Shown in pieces: positions 56,201-64,000 of a stretch of DNA of 64,000 nt (position 1 is its first letter; the number at the start of each line of letters is the position of its first letter). The translations under genes and the position numbers were made by a program. Below the pieces are notes generated by a model that searched no databases, had not been told where the DNA came from, and saw only the letters and a program-made list of their open reading frames with translations. Origin of the DNA: Hygrophila difformis (lineage: Eukaryota; Streptophyta; Magnoliopsida; Lamiales; Acanthaceae); contig JAOANR010000015.1 in the NCBI GenBank assembly GCA_030278955.1, positions 19,439,073-19,503,072 of the forward strand, read 5' to 3'.

Positions 56201-57998
56201 CTCTTTATAAAATCCGGATCTGAGTAAGGGATAAATTCTTCAGTTATGACTAATTCATATTCTATCAAGGGTTATATTTTGGGAATTAAGAAGCAGATTC
56301 AGCGATTAGGTCTCGTCTAGACTGAAAGGGTCTGTGTTTTAACTGAGAGTCTAGTACCTGACAGGGAATGATTTTCAAATCCATTATTTTCCAAAATTGC
56401 TGGTTGATGGAAATGTAAGATTAGGTGCTACACCGAGATGGGGTCCACTTGGATTCAAATACAGTGTAGTAAATAATCTTAGAGGAACATCATTCAGGCC
56501 TTGGTTATTTTCCAAGATAGGGTTGAGTTTTCTTTCAACTGCTATCTTCTTCTGCCAAAGCCTACTTTTGAGTCCTAAGTGAGTGCATCCGGAACGAACT
56601 AATTTATTAGGTCGTTTCATTAGTTTGTATCTCATAATTACCCGGAAGGAAGTGAACACACTAGTGGTCCACTGAGAGCCGGGAGTTCTTGATCCATACT
56701 CCGTCATTCTGATGGGGAGCTGTCTTTTACTACCAGGGTCAGATTTTCAAAACCTCCGAGTGATAGGATTTTAAATGCTTTCTTTACCGCTTTCTTTTAA
56801 CCGCTTACGTTAGAGGTCACTCGGTTGTATTGAGAGTTGTGTAACTGCTACTAGGATTGACAGTTAAGGGATAGTTTAGGGCTTGATTTAAATCTTTGGG
56901 TGTGACATGGGAGAATGATAGTGGTACTTGGCATTTCAATAAATGATGTGTCGGGTGTTGCTTATCCACCACAGATGAAGTAGCATACCCAGGCCAGGGC
57001 AGTTACGAATCTGTGGTATCTTAGAATTTGCGGTCTTAAGAACATGTAAACTCATATTGCAAGTACCTGTCTGCTAAAGGGAAAGCCTTATTGAGAGCAT
57101 GAGAATTAGCTATCTGAAAGAATTATCCCAAACAAAGATCTGCGTATAAAAATGGAAGTTTAATATTGCTGTATCTCACTCTTGTCCAATTTTCATTCTT
57201 TTCTTCCTGTCCTTTCTGTCCACATTGTGACTCAACTTCACGGTTGGCACAATGCTCCTTTTCCCTGCTTTCGTAGATAATGTTTACTGCATTCTTAGAA
57301 TAATTCTTATCCGCTTTCTAGAGTAGATTTATTTACTTTGTAGATTAATTTAACTGCTTTCTAGATCTAATTTACATTCATGTCAGTAGTTATTAATCAC
57401 CTTTCAAACCTATTGAGCAATACGAATGGAAAATCTAGTAAAACGACGTGGGACCTGCTTCTATCGCACATCCTCCAGTGAACGATCCGGTCTTACTATA
57501 AATTACTGCAATTTTTGACACCGTGCGCTTTCGGGCCACAGTTTCTTAAACACGAGCAATAAAAACATGACTACTTATAAATATATCCCTAATCACAACT
57601 CCGCCATCATAAATTGGTTTCATTAAATAAAATCTAAACCAGGACTATGATTTTTCGGAAAATACTCATGTAGTGGGAACTTGCCAAAAGTTTCATGGCA
57701 GGAACTCTCATGGCAAGAATTGATGAGAAGTATCATGGCATACTTGCCGGGGATCCTCAGTGTGACAGGCTGAAGGTCAACCTATCCCGGCTATGCCATG
57801 AGATTTGTCAACATTTCATGACAGGGAGGACCACAGCGCCATTTGAAATTAAAGCACCACACTTGAGTAATAAAAAGACTAACAATCTTGATGTATCCCT
57901 AAACCCTTTCCCGTGAATCATAACTCTTTTCTTGCAATAAATCTAACCTGGTATAATTTTAGCAAAAGCTCGTGGGACGGAAATTGTCAAAAGTTTCA
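53289..57998 (+). repeat. Athila 3' LTR (4710 bp)
   Basis: Same length as the 5' LTR at an offset of 15,283 bp, with nine substitutions noticed and no length change. It ends GTTTCA before GCGGC and the interrupted Tat gag. Confidence 0.95.
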
Positions 57999-58597
57999 GC
58001 GGCCTGAGGCACTGGGGAGGCGGCCTGATGGGTGACCTGAGGCATGTGGGCAACCAAAGGTATGTTGGTGCCTTGAGGTTGCATGTGTCCTCCTCCAGTA
58101 TTATGCATGGCGGCTGGGATGGGAGCCGCCACTCCAAATGGCGGAACAGATGCCATTAAGTATCCTGATGGAGCATACATCATAGGAGGTGGTGCTCCAA
58201 ACTCAGATAGTGATGGCTGTCCAGTCCCCCAAGTCTTTTGTAGACCGCCATACGGTCCTGTAATGCTTGGTGACATATTCAGGCCAGGGATATATCCCTC
58301 TTGTGGAGTACGCAGGGATCCACATATTCTGTCAGTTTGGTCGGCCATGGCAGGCCGCAATACATCCATAAGGTGTCTTGTTAGTAAAGGCATGAATTCA
58401 GCCATCGATTCATTCATCGATAGCCGTATTTGTTCCGAAAAAGTTGGGACTTGCATTATCCCCTGCGGTTGTTGAGAGGTAGTCGCTGTATCATCGACGT
58501 TCTCAGATGGTGTTCTTACTGGAGTTTCTTCATGCAGCGACATTTCTCCAAATCTTTGTGTTAAATCCCTTATTATTCGTCCGGATCTGAGTTGCAT
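57999..58597 (-). CDS. gag: Tat element gag, N-terminal part (5' of the Athila insertion)
   Basis: Starts at ATG 58597-58595 and runs about 198 codons to the insertion, first residues MQLRSGRIIRDLTQRF. It is followed by a Pro/Gly/Met-rich stretch and the beginning of the QAS repeats (HQAASPVPQAA). It shares codon phase with 34127-38005. As it stands it ends soon after entering the Athila LTR, so full Gag cannot be made from this copy. Confidence 0.85.
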
Positions 58598-58630
58598 ACA
58601 CTTTCAAGCAGATATGGTTTCCACTTCGGG

Positions 58631-58647
58631 TCCCACTGGGCGTGCCA
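58631..58647 (-). other. Primer binding site of the Tat element
   Basis: Minus-strand TGGCACGCCCAGTGGGA lies 3 bases inside the 5' LTR end. It begins TGG, as expected for pairing with a tRNA CCA end; I do not assign the tRNA. Confidence 0.65.
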
Positions 58648-58650
58648 ATT

Positions 58651-59234
58651 TGTTAACCGAGAATTTTTGATTGAACAATATTTGAAGAGGATTACAAGGA
58701 TTACCAAGGGAATTATGAGAATCTAAACAAAGCTGTAAAAGGAATGGAAAATTTTGCAGAAATGTAAAAACGGGAATTAAAAGTGCAGAATGAAATAAAA
58801 TGCAGAAACAAAGAAAATCCTCTGAGGATGGGTGTGGTTGAATGCCTTCTTCTCTGAAGAGCCTCTCTCCTTTTATAGGAGGAGGACTGACCCCTTGAGA
58901 CGCAGGGCATAGAGAGGCGTCTTGACTTCATGACCGTGGCGGCGCACGCGAGGCTTCTGTGACTGGCGGCATACGGCGCACGCGAGGCTTCTGTGATTGG
59001 CGGCATACGGCGCAGGCGACTTCTGTGACAGGGCACGCGGCACGCGGGATGATGACTTGATTGACAGTTCCTTGGTTATTATCCGGATATATCTTAAATT
59101 GGCTCGAGCCAATAAATCGGCCCTTTTGGAAGTGCGTTATCTTTTCCGGATATATTTTCACGGATTGGGCCTCCGGATATATTTTCACGGACTGGGCCAT
59201 GTAAAACTTGGATATAAATTTTGTTGGGTTAACA
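58651..59234 (-). repeat. Tat element 5' LTR
   Basis: 584 bp, no difference seen from 24993-25576. Its minus-strand TATAAAA at 58871-58877 would drive the element's genomic RNA. Confidence 0.95.
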
Positions 59235-59239
59235 TACCC

Positions 59240-59839
59240 TAATATTATTAATTTACAAATATGTTAAGAGTACCAACCAAATCTTATATGCACACACAAC
59301 ACATTTAAAGATTCCCACCCCTCACTACAAGAGAGAGAAAAAAAAAAAGAAAAAAAAAACCGTCTCCCACCTGTTCCAAACTTTCGTCCAAGACCGTTAT
59401 GACATGAATATCCGACCAACCAACCCAATAATCCGGATCCGAATTAAGGCTTGGATTAATTAATTGGAAGAAGAAAAGCCCAACCCAACTAGCTCAAAAG
59501 AAAACAAGTGTGATCAATGTCTCGGAGTCTCGGTCCATACCCATTTTAATCCAACATTATTTAATTTTGCTGAAGCCCATCTCCCTTTTGGTCCGGCGGA
59601 CTACCAAAAGCCTCTTATTATTTTAATCCAACACCAGGCCCAAATCGGGAGGCCCATATTGGCCCATCCACACACCAACCCAGCACCCACTTACCTTTTT
59701 CTTATGGGAAAACAAGGGGCCAAACTCTATCAATAAATATTTATTCCAGTCAAAGTCCCACTATTTAAATCTTTAGAATTTAGGCCCCATAAATTAAGAA
59801 AAGTTAATGGTTAATGATAAACAAAGTATTTTAGTTAAA
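59240..59839. other. Intergenic stretch with a CACTA-like word
   Basis: No gene was found. ctcactacaagagagag at about 59323-59339 begins like a CACTA-element terminus (CACTACAAGA), and the TGGTAAA repeats start about 500 bp further on. This may be the left end of a large DNA transposon, but the matching right end is not in the window. Confidence 0.3.
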
Positions 59840-60440
59840 TAGTGTGGTAACCCATATAACAAGAACTTGATAAATATCATATAGTATATGTGGTAAATCA
59901 TATACCAATAGCGTGGTAAAACGCATACATAAACTTGGTAAATACCATATGGTATTGGTGGTAAACTATATTGGTATAGCATGGTAAACCACATACCAAG
60001 AATGTAATAGTGAATTGGACGGTCCGTGTATGAACCATCCCGCTGACCGCCTGTGGTATTTTGTGGTAAAGCACATAAGCACGGCGTGGTAAACCATACA
60101 AAATAACATGGTAAATTCTACATGGTATCTATGGTAAAAACATATTTGTATAGTACTAGTGTGCTAAACGACATACCAAGCACTTGGTAAATACCATATG
60201 TTATATGTGGTAAAGCACATATTAATAACCTGGTGAACACCATAAGGTATTTATAGTAAAGCACAAGCACACACCAACAGAGTCGTAAACCACATATCAA
60301 GAACTTGGTAAATTTCATATGATATATGTGGTAAATCAGAGACTAGTGGGACGAATCCTCAGTGGACGTCTCCGATTTGCCATGGTATTTAGTGTACAAA
60401 GAAAATATTTTTCGTGGTAACTTACGTAGGTGACATCTGG
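59840..60440. repeat. Subterminal-type TGGTAAA repeat cluster, left
   Basis: At least a dozen TGGTAAA words, many in the setting gtggtaaaccacatacca, irregularly spaced at 20-60 bp, with ggacggtcc-type words. The reverse form ttacca(ca) appears at 60560-60645. Open frames here are artefacts of the repeats. Confidence 0.75.
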
Positions 60441-60654
60441 TAAGTGTCATTGTAACGTAGTGGTAGGCATGGAATGATATCCATGATAATCAATATAAGG
60501 TTGAATATAGTAAAAATTAATACTGTGGTAATTTAAAAAATATCTATGCCGTATATAATCCATTGAGGTTACCACATTCCTCTTGTGTGGGTTACCAAAT
60601 CAAACTTATTTTAGTTACCACGTTTTTGTTATGTGGGTTACCATCTAAGCATAT

Positions 60655-60785
60655 GTTGTAGGGTTTAGGGTTTTAAATATTATAGGGTTTAGGGTTTTTA
60701 AGGTTGTAGGGTTTCGGATTTTTTAAGTCGTAGGTTTAGTGATTTTAAGATTGTACGGTTTAGGGTTTTTAAAGAATTGTGTGCA
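60655..60785. repeat. Telomere-like tagggtttaggg repeats
   Basis: About five degenerate units of 23-28 bp, each with agggtttaggg(t) or a variant followed by t/a-rich filler, on the plus strand. The plant telomere word TTTAGGG appears several times but not in a pure array. Confidence 0.65.
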
Positions 60786-61367
60786 AAGTAGTCGAACAAG
60801 TTGTGGTAACCTTATCCTAGACTTATGGTATGCTATGTAGTATAGATATTGTAAACCACATAAGCGAACGTGGTAAGTTTATCCGTTCGAGGGTTTAGGG
60901 TTCAAACACGAAGTCATTATTACGTCTAGATGAATTATGTATTATCCTATTATCTCAATTCATTAAAATTGTGACCACCAGTGTAATTACTATGAATCCA
61001 AATGTATGTATATACATAAAAGAAGCATATACATTCACATCTCACATTGCGTTCATTAGAAAAATCATCTATGTACTCATCATAAAATTCTAAATTTGTA
61101 TTTATCTATCAATATCTTTATCCAATCTTATCTTACTATCATAATGGTGACTATAAATCGTAAATTATAAGTTCTTCCTTAGTTACAAGGTCAACATTAC
61201 TTTGAACTCGTTTGAATTTTCGAATATTATTATATATTTTGAATATCATTACAAGAATCATTCATGTGCTCGTTGGTAAGTTCCAAATACGTATTTACCT
61301 ATCAATATCTTCATTCAATTGTCTTTTACTATCGAAATGATCATGTGAAATTGTTGATTTAATGTTC

Positions 61368-63248
61368 TGTAATACCCTAGAATTTAGCTATATTGATAAT
61401 ATTTTCTAAAGAAATAATTCAGTATTATTTCTTAAGAAATTAAATTGAATTGGGAAATAAATTAATATTTTCCAAGATAGAGATTGAGTTGAAAGAAATG
61501 AATTATTTCCAAGGGAAAATATTCTAACAAATTGAGATGAATATTTGGCAATAGTGATCAAGTATTATTTTCAAATAAGTTTTATACTTAATTATTATAT
61601 TAAGTATAGTTAATTCCTTTTATTTAAAAATCGCTAATAGTCTAGTGGTAGTAATATTACACTCATAATGTACAGTTATGATATTTAAAAAAATATATAT
61701 ATAAAATTTGCAAGAGATTAATTAATACAATAGAAGTTCATTACCAGGAAGTGATTCGAAGTATTAGTAGGAATTTTTATTAGTGTAATAGATTCATTTG
61801 ATGAGGAATTTTCCTACAATTGTTAAATAGATAATAGTAATTAATTGTAATAGTAGTGGAATTTAAATTTAGGAGAAATGATTACTGCACACTAATATTG
61901 CTAATCGGTTACTAGTTAAGAATACATTTATAAATTCTACTAATTAGACAATTGAACATATTAACTTTCCAGCAATGTCTTCAATTGTCCACCCTATTAT
62001 CAAAGAAGTCGCCGTTCTCGAAAAGGTAAGGAGACAGGTAGGTTTGTGGCTATGCATGCACGTAGTAATAAAAGGAAATGCGTGTAAGCAGAAGAATCCC
62101 TATAGCCTTGCTGAGTAACTATATAGACTGCTGATTAACCCAGTTTGCAACGCCTATAAATAAGTGTAACACCTTCAGATTTCATTCCTCAAGTCACCGA
62201 GAGAGTCTATTGAGAGTGAGAGCGCAACAAATAAAATAGGAGAGCGAGAGAGTGTGTTAGAGGGAAAGCAGTAAAGACTAAAGAGGAGGGAGTGCTGTAG
62301 ATTTAATAGCAAGTTACGGAAGAAGTTGTAAGTAAATTTTTATTCTACGGGCTTTGTCGTAGGATTAAATTTTTGCATGTCTAAATACCTTTGTGTTTTA
62401 ATAATGTTAGGGTTTATTCATGCAATTTATTTATGCAGAGGTATTGCCCAATTATGTGTTTAAATTAATTTTGGGGCTAGGCCATGTATGTGAAAAGTAA
62501 AATTTCAGTGTGTGGCATGTAAATTATTGAATTGTTATTATGCGAGATATACCCCAGAGGTGGATATCTTCGTGAGGTATTTCGTGGGTTATCCAAGGGA
62601 TCCCCATGAACAGGATTGTTTTTTACCAAGGGTCTCACAGTCGTTTTCTAGATCGCAAGGTAGGGCCATCATTGTGTACTCATATTTTGACTTCGGTCAT
62701 TATGAGGGCATGCTAGGTCCTATGAGATACCCCGGGTGTAGGCATCATAGTTGAGCTACATGTGGATTGATTATTGCAACTATTTTGACATGCCATTTAC
62801 TGTTGAGTCGTAGTTAATTATTTTTGTCCAAGGGATAAAAATTTATTTACTCAACCGGTGTGCTGATAAATGTTACTTACTCACTCTTTCAGGATTTGAT
62901 ATTTGTGAAGCTCATTAGCATCACGGGCACGGGCAGGGGAGTCCGTATCGTTTTACAAGTGGTTATTTTAAATAATCTTTTACTTGTAGTAAGGTTGTCG
63001 TTTTAATAATTGGTCGCAGTTATTGTAATTTTAAACTTTGATATTTTGCTAAATTAAATATATTTTGAATTTTAGTTAATAGTTTAAATTAATGTTTGTA
63101 ATTATTTTTAAATAGCCTTAGCACTTTTAATTAAGTTAGCCGAGGCAAGGCCAAGGCGAGCTTAATTGGAAGTGTGGCGGTAACAACCCCGCTTTCCTAT
63201 TGGTAACTTCCGCTGTGATTTTTAAGATGGGAAAACGGGGGTGTTACA
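61368..63248 (+). mobile_element. Solo LTR (1881 bp)
   Basis: TGTAATACCC to GGGTGTTACA, with TGTTC duplicated at 61363-61367 and 63249-63253. It carries a TATA box tataaata at 62155-62162. No internal domain is present, so it is the product of LTR-LTR recombination. TGTAAYACCC termini are common in plant Ty3/gypsy chromoviruses, but the lineage is not proved. The frame at 62512-62754 is not taken as a gene. Confidence 0.85.
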
Positions 63249-63469
63249 TGTTCATTCTAAATTAGAATGTCAATGTCACTTCGAACTCATTTCTATTTCT
63301 GACTCATGTTATATGTTTCACGATATATAACATTCGAGATTCAACAATCGTATCTTTTATGTTTTCTCTAAGCTTTCTTCCTTCGTGGTAAGCTCATGTT
63401 AGAGTTGTTTCTTGTGGTTTTATTGAAACCATTATACTGAATTTTAATGTGAATATCAAGAAACTTGGT

Positions 63470-64000
63470 AACCAAAACTTCAATCATGTGGTAAAGTTGT
63501 ACAAGTAAGGATGGTAAATATTTCTTGCCAGGTGTGGTAATGCATAAAAGAGCTATATGGTAAACATTCCATTGAAGTGGTGTGGGAGGTGTGGACGGTT
63601 AAATAGATGGTCCTTTGGAAGCGTCCACTAGCCGTCCTCATCTAATGAAAGTATCGACATTTTAGCCTTATTCATTAGTGGTCAATGTGTAGGAATGGAT
63701 TCGGTAAAGATATATTCTCCGACATGGTAATAGTATAGCCATAAAGATGGTAAAGAAATTATGAATCAATTTGGTAAATGTGTATTTGTATATATGGTAA
63801 AGCATTATACTCCTAGGTGATAATTGTGTAGCCATATAAATGGTTAAGATTTATAGCTCATGTGGTAAATGTTCAAGATATATATGGTAAAAATCATATT
63901 ACTGCTTGGTAAATGTTAGTGTTGTATTGTGTAATTTAATCCCTACTTTTAGGGAGGATTTTTCTTGTACTCATGGACGGTCAAGTGGAGGCTTGTTTTC
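63470..64000. repeat. TGGTAAA repeat cluster, right (runs out of the window)
   Basis: Eight or more TGGTAAA words and ggacggt words (63593, 63975) as in the left cluster. They probably belong to the same element, interrupted by the solo LTR. Confidence 0.65.

Larger units (their letters stand above)
38006..57998 (+). mobile_element. Giant Athila-lineage Ty3/gypsy LTR retrotransposon with an F-box gene
   Basis: 19,993 bp, with 4710-bp LTRs (38006-42715 and 53289-57998) and GCGGC at 38001-38005 and 57999-58003. It was inserted in gag of the Tat element. Order: 5' LTR, tRNA-Asp-type PBS, gag, in-frame stop, pol, F-box gene, PPT, 3' LTR. The [10 protein letters not shown] reverse transcriptase motif, the [13 protein letters not shown] protease motif and the tRNA-Asp primer site place it in Athila. 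Nine substitutions between the LTRs were noticed (about 0.2%), so it is young. The LTRs are much longer than those I know of for Athila (roughly 1-2 kb). Confidence 0.95.
24993..59234 (-). mobile_element. Tat-lineage Ty3/gypsy LTR retrotransposon with an antisense PMD gene, interrupted by an Athila element
   Basis: Bounded by 584-bp LTRs (24993-25576 and 58651-59234), with TACCC at 24988-24992 and 59235-59239. Without the Athila insert it is about 14.2 kb. In transcription order (minus strand): 5' LTR, PBS, gag with protease, pol (RT, RNase H, second RNase H, integrase), then the 3' region with an oppositely oriented PMD gene, PPT and 3' LTR. The second RNase H after the first is diagnostic of the Tat/Ogre group. 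I saw no difference between the LTRs, so insertion was recent. pol and the protease are open; gag is cut by the nested element. Confidence 0.95.

Noticed and set aside
62512..62754. 80-codon frame in the solo LTR
   Set aside because: No domain, lies downstream of an LTR TATA box in an otherwise non-coding LTR.

Overview
The window is plant nuclear DNA, most likely from a eudicot. It has GT-AG introns, an intron-rich SERINC-family gene of the plant type, Ty3/gypsy elements of the plant-only Tat and Athila lineages, plant mobile domain (PMD) coding sequence, tRNA-derived SINEs, Helitrons and TTTAGGG-like repeats. I cannot name the species. Only one ordinary host gene is visible; transposable elements fill most of the rest.

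Layout. 1-4653: a decayed, probably Tat-like region with a SINE and a palindrome of about 950-bp arms carrying PMD gene fragments. 5299-8845 (minus): a complete 12-coding-exon SERINC gene, 428 residues, including a 25-nt microexon. 10358-12866: a deleted, non-autonomous Tat-like LTR element (5-bp duplication CCATC). 12872-17358: AT-rich DNA with SINEs, a retroposon inserted at the edge of a SINE, and Tourist-like MITEs, one nested in another of its own family. 17359-23897: a composite non-autonomous Helitron made of a 3.1-kb tandem duplication, with four repeated 5' ends per copy and a duplicated 3' end, inserted in the tail of a SINE.

24993-59234: a Tat-lineage LTR retrotransposon on the minus strand (584-bp LTRs with no difference seen, duplication TACCC). 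Its gag is interrupted by a 20-kb Athila-lineage retrotransposon on the plus strand at 38006-57998 (4710-bp LTRs with nine differences noticed, duplication GCGGC). The gag frame matches on both sides of the insertion.

The most interesting content is that each nested retrotransposon carries an extra intron-containing gene between pol and its 3' LTR. The Tat element holds, antisense to its own genes, a nine-exon gene for a 1078-residue protein with a PMD and a C-terminal coiled coil. The Athila element holds, in sense, a two-exon gene for a 242-residue F-box protein. The F-box gene has its own TATA-like box next to an array of GTCGCGG/CCGCGAC palindromes that also occurs twice in each giant LTR, once just upstream of the LTR TATA box. 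This suggests shared cis-regulation.

59840-64000: a region flanked by many TGGTAAA repeats, probably part of a large DNA transposon running past the window, with telomere-like repeats and an 1881-bp solo LTR (duplication TGTTC). All exon models come from reading splice sites and frames by eye; no alignment or database search was run.
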